Positions 10,201 to 22,900 of a DNA stretch of 64,000 nt are shown here, piece by piece. A program made the translations under genes and the position numbers. Where the stretch lies: NCBI RefSeq assembly GCF_963678975.1, contig NC_089281.1:29848559-29912558 (forward strand), in the 5' to 3' direction. The stretch is from Dysidea avara. Its lineage: Eukaryota; Porifera; Demospongiae; Dictyoceratida; Dysideidae. Under the pieces are notes generated by a model. That model saw only the letters and a list, made by a program, of their open reading frames with translations. It ran no database searches and had not been told where the DNA came from. The stretch's first letter is position 1; each line of letters begins with the position of its first letter.

Positions 10201-13200
10201 CTGATTATCAAGGTGTCCTGATTATCAAGGTGATTATCAAGGTGTCCTGATTATCAAGGTGTCCTGATTTCCAGGTCAGTTTACATGCTAACTTTAAAAT
10301 CATTACCAAGTGTCCAGATTACACAATGTCCTCATTTTCAAATGTCCTGATAACAGGTTCCATTGCATAATGAATTGGTCTTATTAATGAGGTCATGAAG
10401 TACACCTCAGCTATGTTCGGGACCTACTTGCCATGGTCACTATAATGAGGTGGTCTTATTAATGAGGTCATGAAGTACACCTCAGCTATGTTCGGGACCT
10501 ACTTGCCATGGTCACTATAATGAGGTGGTCTTATTAATGAGGTCATGAAGTACACCTCAGCTATGTTCGGGACCTACTTGCCATGGTCACTATAATGAGG
10601 TGGTCTTATTAATGAGGTCATGAAGTACACTTTAACCTTATATGGCAACCATGAAGTGTAGGTCCGAAACATGATACACAACAAGAAACTTTGATGAAGA
10701 AAAGTTATTGTCAACATCAGTTAGCATCTTATAAAGTTGTCTAGTGGTTGTGTGTGTGTGTGTGCTCTGGTAGCGTGAGGTTAAACTATAAATCAATCAA
10801 TCAAAAAGTGGGTGTTTAGATTTATGTATGGGTTGTAATTTAATTCCACAAAGCTGACGAAATCAGTCAACTATTTCTTCTATCAAAGGCAAATTTAATT
10901 CACTGTTTATCATCACCACCCACACGGTATTTTGAAAGTTTTTATTACTCATCAATATAGTTGATTTTAGGTTGCTTATGAATTCAGTTGAACAATTCAC
11001 ACATGTGATTGCTGAGCTGTTTCCTTTCAATCAAGCTCCTTACTGCATGCAAGCATTCACATGATCATGTGTGCAAATTGTTCAATTGCATTTGCAAGCA
11101 ACCTGAAATTGATCGTATGATCATCACATGATTCTTGATCACATGTTACTTGAGTTTAATTGCTGTTTCACAATCCTGTTCACAATATAGCTCGGTTGTG
11201 CATAGGTGTAGCAAAGGAGCTATACATTATAGGCAGGCCAAAGCCCATTTTTCAAGCCTTCTATTCTAAATCGATTATATCCTAACAGAGCAGTCATAAC
11301 TATAGACTCTATTAAATCAGGCACAGCTGAGTTGCACAATAAGAAAGCATGTGTCCTAATAATTAAAACTATATTTTGCAGTATGGATGAGTAAGGAAGC
11401 AATATCTATACTGAGAATGAAAAGTAGCCAAGAGAAGTTTACAATTACACCATGGTCAGCACTATACTGGTAGCCTGTAGCTACCTACTGCAAAGCGGGG
11501 GGAGATATTTTTTGCAGATTGCCACCATCCAAAGTTTTGAAGGGGGAAATTTTTGCTTCTTCAATACTCAAACAATGCCATTTTGATCGAGCTGCAGATA
11601 TGGAGGATGAAACTTTCGTGGATTGCTGCCAATCTGTGAAAAACGCAAAAAAAAAAAAATTCTCCCTCAAATAACCCCACTATATGGAACACTTGTAAGG
11701 CTTAACTGTACTAGATACATGTATTTCTGCAATATAGATTGCTGAGCATAGCAAATTTCCTTAATGATCTTCATAGTGAAAATGATCACCCACTCTCATG
11801 CTGTTTTACAATTATCTGACAATTAAACTGTGTCCAAAATTTACTGTACAAGTTGCAGCGTTTGTTAAAGACTGGTTTCCATATAACTGCAATCTCCTGC
11901 GTTGTTGCTTGAGTCAGAGGGCCTGCAACTAACCTCCGCGGCCTGTGATGATAGTTGAGATAGATAAACAGTTCACTACACATCTGTATTCTATTCAGTT
12001 TGGAAACGAACTTGGAAGCGAAGATATGTTTTCATTTGCTACAATACGGAACATTACAGGACCTTTAAATAAAGTGCATGGTCTATTCACAAAAGAGCAG
12101 CATTACCAAAAAAATATTTAGTGAGCACAAACTTGCAAAATGTAGTCAATTCACTACCAAACTACTCACCATACAGTATAGAGTTACTACGTACAACACA
12201 CTCACCTCCATGGATTGGAACCATTCACTTTTTGTATGTTTCTCTGCCTCCTCAGAAACTCCATTCTCCAATACATCCTAACCATTAGCAACAGTAGTTT
12301 ATAATTTTTGTATAGTGGAACTTCCCTATAATGGACATTTAGTAACATCTTCCTCTTTCAGAGGTCCAGACTTGTTGGAATCAAAATACATGGAGGTTAG
12401 TTTCAAAACTGATCAAAACGTTTCCTATCAAGATTTTGTGCTGCATTGCAAACTGACGTTCATATACAATCCTTAATATATTGTTTGTGGGCTGTAGGTA
12501 AGATCATTGTTACATTCAACACTATTACTTATCTCCTGATATTGGACTAATCAACTGTTACCATACATGTACATATATAAAAATTGTCCATTATGTGATT
12601 TCTTTATGATTATATGTATCTCTGTAAATACCATAGCGTGACAAAGACACACATACAGTAAGTTGAGTACGCACTATAATAGTCCCCCACAAGCTAAACA
12701 GTTATCTCATGACATACCTGGATGACTTGCAGTGAGTGTTTACCAATTCTTGGAAGAGATGTTGCTTCATCAACTGCTTTCATCTTTCTAATCAGACAAC
12801 AGTAACATTTAAACAGCTACATGCAAGAAAGTTACATACTTGGGAAAAGCTTTAATAGCTGCAGCTGCTCGTCGAAATGCCATGGACCTGGTGTCCCCCG
12901 ACTTGTAGTCCAAGTGGAGATAATATTTCTCCAACACCTCAAGTGCCTTCTGTTACCAACAAGAATAACCATGCTAAAATCTGTGAATGTGGACACTTGA
13001 GGACACCCAGACACTTCCCAAAGCATCCCTTAGTACATATGGAAAATCAGGACGTTTTAGTCTCAAGGTATTATACAGGTTCCACAAAATGTTGTGATAC
13101 TCCAGCTGTTATTTGCACATTGATTAGGAAGACCTTGGAAATGTGATGGACTGCTACAGCAGTGGAACACTGTAGGGTTGTTTACCAATTTCCTAAAGCT

Positions 13201-15012
13201 TGTTATATAATAGAGAAATGGAGAATAAACTATGAAACTAATTTTGTGCTCATACAATTAAGTATCTTTGATACTTCTATATTGTACTGTGTCACACCAT
13301 AGAGCTGGTTACACAGGATAATGTACAAACACTACTGGACTGGACTACTGGACTGATTTTTTGGTTTGTAATTTCATTTTATTACATTCCAGGTATAGGG
13401 TTGTGTTTGTTGCTGTATTTGTGAAAAAGAAATGCCTACTTGATACATTCTCCACCAAAGCATCCTATTGCAGACTACTTGCATACATACATAGCACATC
13501 CCCTGGTTCAAATTTGAATGGGTGTATTAATAGTAAATTTTAATGCCCATGTTTGATCCATAAATGTAAGCAGTATTGAAGAGAGATAGCCACTGCTAAG
13601 ATTTGCACAAAGACGTGTAAAATTTTTTAGGAGACTAGATGTTGAAATGATGCACATGTACTAACCCATAATTGAATCTTTCATGGATGCATATAAACAC
13701 ATCAGTGGTTACACTTGTATTGCCTGATATGTATGCCCTCAGACCTTGGGCTGTCGGGCATCCTTCATGCCAGTGTTACAACTATTACATGCATTATGTG
13801 TTGTACCACTACTATGTTTGTGTATACAGTGGCTTAGTATCATCATACATGTGCATAATTCTGCAAAAGAATGGGTAGAGAAAGCACATTTCAAAGAAGT
13901 AACAATAGGGAAATCAATATAATTTATCGCCAGTACCATAGCTAGTGCAATAATCTTGGGACATGTTACACTCACATTCAAGCAGTTATGACTAAAAGTG
14001 TGTTGAAGAGAGTGTAACAGCCAATGTGCTTAACAAAAGTGTTGAAAAATGCAACCAAAAAAACAATAAACACCACTCCAGTATGGTGGTAATACATCAC
14101 TATACTAAAATGACTGCCATCACCACAGGGACTTACAGTGATGTCTTCATTGTGATGGTGCAGGGGAGTTGGTCTCTCACAAGCGTATGTGTAATCATCA
14201 TGCTGAAATGATGCATGTGATATGAATGTCGCCAATAACAGATGGGTACCTTTATCACAACTGATGAGGGGTGGACAGGAAACACTCTCCTGTAAAGAGA
14301 TGTACCCGCATATTATGTGACATTACATACTTGAATAATAAAGTGCAGATAAACCATTCTGGGACAAGACTAGTAACCCACAAGAGAACTGTCACAGATA
14401 GAGGAATCTGAAGTGCCACTACAACACCCACTAAGCAAACAATTCTTTTCCCAGTTTATACCAGGTCTCCATTATAATATATTGGAGCAACACACACTCA
14501 CACTTACAGTGGAATATCCTCATTTTTCACAACATAATTGACAGAAACTGGTAACAGACGACCTTCAGTGAAACAATCAGTTAACCCTACATACTCCAGC
14601 TAGCACAACACACCCAACACATCATTACCAGAGACTCACATTCTAACTGTACAACGTGGGCATCCTCTGAGATGGAACTACATACACACAATCACTGTAG
14701 CAATAGTCAATGTATTGATACACTTGCTACCTGTCTAGTACTTCGTTCACTTTTTCTCTGGTAGGCAGAGAAGTAACCACGTGTGTAACTGAAGTACTAG
14801 TGGTGAGATTGTAAGCAGAATACATTAATATTGCTATCTTACTCTAAACGATCACTAATTTGAAATCCCTTCTTCTTCGCTATTTCTTTCAAATGCTTTA
14901 AGCGAGCTGCAGAAATCCGACGATCTATAATGTAGATACATTCTTTAGACGCCTCTTCTAGTTTCTGGCTTTTGACTCCAGCTTTTGGCGGTGAAGCCAG
15001 CCGCTTAGACAT
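7274..15012 (-). CDS. POLM: DNA polymerase X family, Pol mu / TdT type, with BRCT domain
   Basis: Seventeen exons on the minus strand: 14843-15012, 14731-14796, 14629-14677, 14508-14599, 14250-14289, 14137-14202, 12840-12949, 12718-12787, 12206-12277, 9985-10108, 9853-9932, 9750-9802, 9212-9305, 7927-8096, 7714-7879, 7410-7493, 7274-7360; 1593 nt, 530 residues (human Pol mu 494, TdT 509). A BRCT domain spans about residues 15-110 (SVTHVVTSLPTREKV). The polymerase core starts YACERPTPLHHHN (145-157), the Pol mu signature. Catalytic aspartates are D338 and D340 (SHDVDLLISHPD) and D454 (FRVDLIVAP). LLSWTGSK (W470) matches the mu/TdT W-TGS, not the Pol lambda Y-F form. A long loop before D454 corresponds to Loop1. 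The family fills gaps in end joining, partly without template. Whether it is POLM, DNTT or their common ancestor cannot be told. The acceptor of exon 14 is the least certain. Confidence 0.93.
7537..7668. repeat. GT-rich microsatellite
   Basis: Interrupted (GT)n with TAG and GCGT variants in the 220-bp polymerase intron between exons 15 and 16. It creates spurious His/Thr-rich ORFs on the opposite strand. Confidence 0.85.
8134..9038. mobile_element. Small DNA transposon remnant with GACCGATACC / GGTATCAGT ends
   Basis: The left end TAGAGATGGACCGATACC and the right end GGTATCAGTATCAGTCCACC are imperfect inverted repeats. The flanks (..gtctaaat and aatgtgtgtac..) rejoin exactly at an uninterrupted copy at 9121-9150, which serves as an empty site. 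The apparent target duplication is about 3 bp (aat), so superfamily assignment is uncertain. No transposase is visible. Lies in polymerase intron 13. Confidence 0.65.
10197..10275. repeat. Tandem repeat of the gtcctgattatcaaggt motif
   Basis: About four head-to-tail copies of a 17-21 bp motif gtcctgattatcaaggt. The same motif family recurs at 8090-8125 and 9075-9130, so it is dispersed in this gene's introns. Confidence 0.8.
10377..10636. repeat. 75-bp tandem repeat, 3.5 copies
   Basis: Units begin ggtcttattaatgaggtc at 10377, 10452, 10527 and 10602, an exact 75-bp period, and are nearly identical. They lie in polymerase intron 9 and start just downstream of the shorter motif array. Confidence 0.92.
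10637..12205. other. Remainder of polymerase intron 9
   Basis: No exon, RNA gene or recognisable transposon seen. Short GT run near 10750 and a TGATCA-rich patch with short palindromes at 11040-11150. ORFs at 11220, 11485 and 11786 have no family resemblance. Confidence 0.5.
12950..14136. other. Polymerase intron 6
   Basis: 1.2-kb intron between the YACERPTPL exon and the exon that encodes ALEVLEKYYLHLDYKSG. I see no repeat family or RNA gene here. Confidence 0.5.
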
Positions 15013-15084
15013 CGACGCGCATTATTTAGAAATACGCCCATTGGCGTGCACTATATAGAATACAATTTCCAATTAAAGTGCGCT
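15013..15084. promoter_or_regulatory. Compact bidirectional promoter between the polymerase gene and SMIM8
   Basis: The two divergent start codons are 72 bp apart. A TATATAG stretch lies at 15052-15058, suitably upstream of the SMIM8 ATG, but its use is unproven. Confidence 0.5.
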
Positions 15085-15387
15085 ATGTCTAAAGAGCCCA
15101 CACCAAGGAAAGGACTTAGTACTGTACGACACACAAGCATTTTTAGAATAGTAAATTTTGAGCTGTTTGCAAGACCAGTAAGTTTGAAAGTCTTAATGTA
15201 TCAAATGCTATTATTTATTTACTTTTAGAATAAGGCTGTTATGACAATTGGAGCAGTGTGCATGACCGGGATTGTAGGATATCTCATCTTCCTTAACCTA
15301 ACTAAAGAAGAACCAAGGTCATCGTACAAAAAGGTATTAACAGAAGACGGCTACACGACTAAGAAGCGAACTAGATGGGAGAATTAG
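15085..15387 (+). CDS. SMIM8: SMIM8, small integral membrane protein 8
   Basis: Two exons, 15085-15177 and 15229-15387, joined by a 51-bp GTAAGT..TTTTAG intron in phase 0, encode 83 residues. The N-terminal part contains VRHTSIFRIVNFELFARP, which matches the vertebrate SMIM8 pattern of a TxxFR.VNxELF..PNK core. One hydrophobic segment follows (AVMTIGAVCMTGIVGYLIFL, about residues 34-53), then a charged tail ending in RTRWEN. The human protein is 97 residues, so the length fits. Its function is not well established in the family. It is divergent from the polymerase gene and converges with cyclin J, whose stop codon lies only 58 bp further on. An ATTAAA at 15422 may be its polyadenylation signal. 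Confidence 0.88.
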
Positions 15388-15444
15388 TCATTGTAAATTA
15401 TATACCTGTACAAATGTTTAAATTAAACCATTGTCTATATTGTT

Positions 15445-16590
15445 CTATAATTTCTGCTCAACTGTGGTCCTGTTCCACCTTTGGTGGTGATTTGTATAAC
15501 AGCAAGGACTGTAGAGGGGGAAAGTCATGAAGTGTTTGTAAATCTTATTTCTTACTGAATGAATTTCTTCTAAGTGCAGTTGCATTATCAATGATAATGG
15601 GTGAAGGTCTTCAGTGCTATATCCAGTGATCCCTTCCATCACATTATCCCAATGTGGCTGTTGGTCTAATAGTGTTTGTGCTGCTAGGACCGATGCAGCT
15701 GCTACTTGTGATGGTTTGAACTGAATAAAATTGTTATCTAGAAGAATCGTGTACATTAGAATCTTTAGTAGTGTTATGTTACCTGTTAAAGCAAATTCCA
15801 GGAAGGAGTAAGCACATTGGTGTAGTGTAGTGTTATCGGAGTCATTCCTAGTAGTGAAGTCTAGTAGGTAGAAATCAATGAAGTGGATGTGTGTGGGGTA
15901 GGACACCCTCCACTCGTAGAAGGTTAGTATATAGATCTCCATCTGCTGAAAATCTTCTAGCTCAACTTCCTCCTGTCCTCCAAGCTTCAACAAGGTTTTC
16001 ATGGATGGAAAGAAGTAATCAACATCCTCAAATTTGACTGCAGCAAAACAATAGTAGAATTATCAGTCTATAGCTAGTTACTTACTTGCAATATGCAGAC
16101 AGGAGAGTGCTACAAGTTTCAACCGATAAGTCATGATGCTATGCTTATCCATGAAGCCATCCAGTAGGCGTACTGCTAGGTATCTAGTAGAATTGGATAG
16201 TTGCAGGCATTCAGAAACATGACTGATGTAGTTGACTAAGAATGGTCTTTGTGACAAGTCTGGTGACTCCATATTGATGCTAGGAAAGTCCATTTCACTT
16301 TGTTTTAGGTTTAGGAAAATTGCCACTACCAACTTATTTTCATACCATGGAATTAAATCTTCCTTGGAAGTGTATAAATTAGGGGCTTCCTCATTATCGT
16401 GAAATAACTTATCTGCGCTCTGTTGCTGGTTATCCACATTAACAACACAGCAGGGCGATAGTAGCGGCGGCACGTTAATCTTTCCTATTTCATCTGAGAG
16501 TTCTCGAAGTAGCGTAGCTGGAGAAAGCGATGATTGGACATACCCACTTTGCGTTGGCGTTATGCAACCACTGCCAAACGAGCGTCTCAT
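15445..16590 (-). CDS. CCNJ: Cyclin J
   Basis: Two exons, 16086-16590 and 15445-16037, give 365 residues (human cyclin J 372-383). The first ATG is at 16588-16590 (MRRSFGSGCITPTQ); the frame is open a little upstream but has no ATG before a stop. The N-terminal cyclin box runs from about residue 75 (IPWYENKLVVAIFLNL, QRPFLVNYISHVSECLQL, RYLAVRLLDGFMDKHSI, LVALSCLHIA), and a C-terminal cyclin fold from about 195 (MEIYILTFYEWRVSYPTHIH). The RPFLV and RYLAVRLLDGFMD blocks are close to cyclin J. At the exon junction the canonical ASK of the cyclin box reads A-I-K under the only in-frame splice. The partner is presumably a cyclin-dependent kinase. Its 5' end is 174 bp from the SNM1A stop codon, on the same strand. 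Confidence 0.85.
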
Positions 16591-16763
16591 ATCCACACAA
16601 GAAGCAGCCACTGAGCGAGGTTCCAGGTGATTTTAAAGCTGGAGCGCAATTATGTAAAAGGCGGTGAACGTTTAGCCGGTAGCGGGAAACCATTTCCCGC
16701 AACAAATCTCTACAAAATACGTGACATCTCTAATACAACAATCACATTATTAAATACAAAATT

Positions 16764-19700
16764 TCATTTCTTTAACCATTCTTTGAAAATATTTTGCATG
16801 TCACTTATCCTTTGTCCTACTCCACCAAACACAGTAGGGATAATTTTAGTTGGTCTGATAAACTGTACAAATGTCTTAAGTTCTGAGAAACTGCTGTGCT
16901 CACTGTAAGGGACACCTGCAATGAAAACTATAGATAAAGTAGCAGCTTGTACGGTACTTCACTATTAACTGTATTCCAGTGGAACTCTCTATATAATGGA
17001 TAATTTGGTTGCTGCTTGTAGTTATGGAGCCATCTAGACCCGAGGCTAACTATAGTTTTGCTTTTTATTTGCAGTGTTTGTTAGGTTTTACAATACTTGT
17101 ATGAGTCAAGGTGCAGAAAGCACAACTCATGGGAAAGTGTTACAAGCAGCTGAAGCATTAATGGGGTGATTTACATGACATGATCAAAGACAGTGGTTTT
17201 CCAGCTGTTTATAATGACTAACCATAGATGGTCACTGGTCCACTAGTGTGAGGTTTAATGGAATTCAGAGAGCTCACAGTACCAGAGTAGGTCCAGCCGG
17301 TTGGCTTGAAGGCCAGAATCGAAGTAAATTTGCTTTTGTGTTTCTTCAAATAATCATTCATTCCCTACATCAAAAAAGTAGTGTTAGCTACCCTGTAAGG
17401 TTATGCAATGATTAAGACAATCATTAACATAAAAAAAAAACTGGGCTTGTCTGGGAGCAGAACCCAAGACCTCTCGTACCCAAAATGAGAATCATGTCAC
17501 AAGACCAACAAGCCGCTATTGAAAGCAGTTGTCACATTTTTTTGACCATCTCAGTCGAGGCCTTAGAAAAAACCACACAATTTCCAAATTTCTTTTTATT
17601 GTCCACTCAGCACCAAAGTTTATGGTGGAATTATAGTGCTAGCCAGGGCTAGTAGTATAGGAAGAGCAAAGAAATTGATCTATACTGAGAATAAACTACA
17701 GGTGTAAATTCGTAGCCATGACTTTGGTCTCTAGTACAGAGTTGGGATTTGGCTCAAAAATGTTCTTTATTACTTGCACACACATGTATGAAGGTGTTTT
17801 ACATGAAAAAATGATGATGATGATCTTGTTTACATGTACCATATTGTAAACAAACGTACATGACACACATACCCTTAGGGCTATACAGAAACGAAGCAGA
17901 TACCCATGCAAACCCTCTGGTGATATGTTTTATTGACTTGAGATTTGCTTCCCTTGATTAAAACCTGTATATTTTTTCATTACAGAATATGTAATTTCAC
18001 TTATTTTATTTTTCTTAGTGCCAACTTTAGGCAAGTAATTACTGAGATAGTCATGTTTGATCTGTCCAGTGAAGAAGACAACCACACAACACACAGAGTA
18101 CATACAAGTATGTTGTACTAACTGACTAGGAAATATTATGCTAGAAAGATCATCAAATATCAACAGTGGCTTGTTGGTCTAGTGGCATGATTCTCGCTTA
18201 GGGTGCGAGAGGTCCCGGGTTCGACTCCCGGACAAGCCCATTTTTTTTCTAAATGTCAATAGATCAAGACAACAATTAACACTGTAATAATTTTTCAGAC
18301 AGCTGAAATTTTAAGAGTATAAGGAAGAAGACTCTTTACAATGTTAGAGGATTGACGAGCTTAGAAATCAATTTCACTTACTACACAAAAAGTATCATAG
18401 ACAGTACCAGTTGGGTTCACATGCACATAGTATTTTACTTTCTATTCAGTTTTTACTTATGCCAAAAAGCATGTGTTAGGCCAAAGTGACATCTACCTCA
18501 ATCCCATAGCATCATTCTATGAAATCACACTTGTCTGAAGATCTCGATATGTAAGTGAACTATTATCTAATAATATAATGAAAGCACTTACAAAGTGCAG
18601 ATACTCTCCCGCTAGTAGTAGTGTAGCTTTTGTTTGTGTCTCATGCAATTTGTATAATGATCAAAGGTACAAACATGAGGAAACATTGAGGATTTTAGAA
18701 GGGGAGATGCTAACAGGGGCATTAATAATGAATGCATGGCTACAAAACTGACAACTTATTGACACAGTTAGCTAGTACAGTTTGTGAAGCACACTTGGCA
18801 AGTATGCTCTATTTAGGAGGGTCTGGAGGTATGCCTCCACAAGGCAATTTCACAACCTTCTGAGATTGAATTTGAATAATTCTGACTGAAAAATAATGTC
18901 GCTTTATTTAAGTGGTTCACAATGAGTCATTTTAGTTATGATAAGCAGTCAGCATTCTTTCTTAGGATAAACATGTTGAACATGTAATCACATTTTCAAA
19001 CTGAATCACGTCAAACTATTACACATTGTGTCTCTGTGTAGGCATGGGTTGGGGTTTCACTGAATATCAACAAATGCTTTAATTTATAACAATGTTTACG
19101 TGTAGCTTTAATTCTCGGTGAAGCTGTCTTGCTGAAAGATTTCGAATTACAAATCTATATCAAAGTATTTCAGCTATACTGTGACCTAGTTAATAATGCA
19201 ACCCAGAAGACAGTGCTTCAAGTAACCTATATATACTCCATAGTTAACATTGGAACACCATCGATTAAAATCTTCGTGTAATAAGCTGCAAGAGGTAAAT
19301 ACACTACTTACTCAAGATACTTTCAAGGCCTGTCAGACTCATGTAGCAAAATCCAATAGCTGGTAATAGACCGTATATGTATGGTACAATATTATCTATT
19401 TTGTACTTACACGCTATTTGTTAGATTGCGTTGATTATCCTTCATCTTTTGTAGCTCTGCATTGTTACTGTGGTCAAACGTTCACTCATCATTAGCCGGA
19501 AGGAAGTGGAGAGTTTACGAAGTTTTACTACTAACATAGGGCTGCAATGTGCATGCAGAAACCAAGTCAGAAGGAATCCATACATATATAATATGTTTCT
19601 TTATATACCATGTTGGAACTTTGGAAGAACAGCGAGAACACTTCAATTCTCCAAGAGCTATCCATGAGTACTGTTATAATAGTGATTCAAATATTTGCAT

Positions 19701-19826
19701 TGAATCACTGTGAAGATGTGACAATATAGCCAATAGCTTGTACCTTTCGAGCTAAATAACGGCTAAATGGTTAGGAACAATACTTAAACGTCTTACAACT
19801 TTTGTTCACCAGCTGAAGGGTTATTA

Positions 19827-19912
<86 letters not shown>

Positions 19913-22900
19913 ATGTGTGAAAAGTTAGAACACTTATCGAGACACTTAGAATCATTCTAACAACATCATCTAGCTGTGAGCATCACACTATAAGTTTTGC
20001 TTGAAAACCACCCAGAACCAAATACAATACTACTCTCCTGCACGGGAGAGTATAATTACAAATCTCTGTGTTGACAATCATACATTTCTTTGCCTTGATC
20101 ATGAAGTTTTCCATACATCATTGGTATACATGTGTATAAGAGAAAACTAATCTCATTAGTATTAAGTTACCACAAGTAAAAACTAGGTTAAAATTTAGGC
20201 TTGCCCAGGGGTCAAACCCAGGATCTCCCACATCCAAAGCACATTTCACCATAATATTTGTTCTATCCAGTGAATAAGACAAATACACAACACACAGAGT
20301 ACATACAAGTGCACTGTATAATGTTATCTAACTGACCAGGAAATATTATATGCTAGAAAGATCATGAAATATCAACAGTGGCTTGTTGGTCCAGTGGCCA
20401 CTGTTACATTCTGAACTTGATAATAACCACATGACACACTCAAGATAAGTCACACCAATTCATTGTCACCGATGAATACCATACAAGCACAGTTGTTTAC
20501 AACAAATCATTCAAAGGAAAAAAGTTTGGAGACCTTGCTTGATTGTTATGCTATCTTTGATAATGTGTATGTAAGTAACCACAAGCATTAATTGTTTGAT
20601 AATCTAAATACTGTATAGAAGGATTAAGATTTCAGTGATCAAGAGCTAGTTCATTCTTGTAACAACTACACAGCAACTTATTTTTTTCCTTCTAAGCACT
20701 ATTGACTCAGCCTTTAAACAAGCTCTGGAGTTTATTTTGGGTAGTCACCAGATGTGTAATCATCATTGTAACAATATGCATAATATTAAGTGTGGTGTAC
20801 AGCCAAGCCCTATAATGATTGGCAATTTAAAAAGACACATCAGCATGATGGACTTGTAAGGACCACTCATGTAGTTACTCATTGCATCTTCTACCTCAGA
20901 TGGTACTAAATTCAATGTTGAAGTTTGAAGAAATAGCATGCAGCAGCAAGTAAAATTTAACCACGAACAGTAGACTTTAGTCTATGTGCTGGAGCCCTCC
21001 CCCCCCCTTCCCCTCAACTTATAATCAAGACTGGCATTTATTTGGATGCAACTATAACTGTGGAAACACCATCTATAAAATGTGTGATGATCTTAATTTA
21101 TGGCTCTAGGTAGTACTTCTTTCCAAACCCAAGGTTCTCTTCAACTCCTTATCAAAACGTATTGTAAAATAATGGTAACACTAAGTGGAGCACACACGGC
21201 GATGTGTATGAAAGAAAACTAAACTATTATCAATAGTGTAAATGTTGAAATACTACAAATAAAAAAGGAAAAGAGAAAGTGGGCTTGTCCGGGAGTCGAA
21301 CCCGGGACCTCTCGCACCCAAAGCGAGAATCATGCCACTAGACCAACAAGCCACTGTTGAATGAAGCTATCAAATTTCACCATAATATTTGGTCTGTCCA
21401 GTGAAGAAGACAATCACACAACACACAGAGTACACACAAGTACACTGTATAATGTTGACCAGGAAATTTTATGCTAGAAAGACCATGAAATTTCAACAGT
21501 GGCCTGTTGGTTTAGTGGCATGATTCTCGCTGAGGGTGTGAGAGGTCCCGGATTTGACTCCTGGACAAGCTCACTCTTTTTTGTTCCTTTTCTCCTGTCA
21601 GTGTATTGCAAACACTGACAATTTTTCAGATATCTAAATTATGAAATAGGATCACGTGATAATTAAGTGTCCATCTCAATAATTGTCTGGAAATTATCAA
21701 ACAGTACGGTAGTACTGCTTAGTAGGTTCTCCCCAGCATCTGACAAAATGCTGCCATTACAAAAAAACCATCATAGAAATATCATATGAGATGAAAGCAC
21801 CTTTGAAAGGAGTGCATACAGTATCAAATCCAGAACCAAAATCACTAAAACCTGATTTTTGGTCTGTTTGCCTGTCTGTCTGCCTCATTGACCATATTCA
21901 GAAGGCTAAGGGTTAAATGACGCATCATGCAGCCATTATTTTACAGCCATAATTTTATGCCACACTACATTTGGCATGGGGTTCCAACAAGCTGATCGAG
22001 TATCTGCTCCTTGCCTTTCCTTTTATATGGCTGTCTTCTTATTCAGGCAAGGAAACCATACCAATGCATTAATTTTCCATATCGATACTTGCAAGAGGGC
22101 ATTGATACCAGTAGCTGCACAACTTCACCTTGAAACAATCAGAATATACCGCCATGCCCTTACATGATCAGATCACAGCAACCCCACCTCATAATAATCT
22201 AGATGTAATCAACTGCAATTTTTGCTGTAGAAAACAAGATATGGCCCTTAATCTATTATGTAGCCCACTCGAGATAAGCAGGGAGATTGAAATATTCTAA
22301 TAGGGCTGTACTGATACTGACACTTTATTGGTATCAGGACCGATATCACGAGTATCGGTATCAATGAATTATATGAAGTATATAATTATCACCTTGTGCT
22401 TATGTAGTATAAGTACTATTATAAGCCACTGACCTGTGGAAGTGATCTGCTGCTGCAGTTGTAAACTATTTGGTGTGGTTGGTGTGCATGGGTTCAAATC
22501 TCAGAGTAGTTGGCTTTTATTTTCATTGGTACCACCTTTTTGTTTTACAGTTGATTTGTACTGACAATTCACATCAGTTACTTACCAAAACACTTTGCAA
22601 ACAGTCATTAACTAGCTGGATTGTTTTAAAGTAGCCATGTATATATTATAACATTGTATCTCATAATAAGAGATATCGGTTACATTATTGAAGAATCGGC
22701 TGTTTCTGAAATATCAGTTCATCAGAAACCTGCATCAATTAATATATATATCAAATATCGGATATCAATTAATATATTTCAGATATCGGATTGGATGTAA
22801 AAATGTGGTAACACTGTTTCTACATTAGATATGAGCAGAAAATTCCTGGGGATTACTAAGTCCCACAATCGAATATCACTACCATTTTGAGTGAGCTGAC

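Noticed and set aside
16591-16611. Extension of cyclin J to a start at 16611
   Set aside because: That codon is GTG, not ATG; the first in-frame ATG is at 16588-16590.
21501-21572. Functional tRNA-Pro at 21501
   Set aside because: Loss of T33, mismatches in acceptor and anticodon stems, and a damaged B box.
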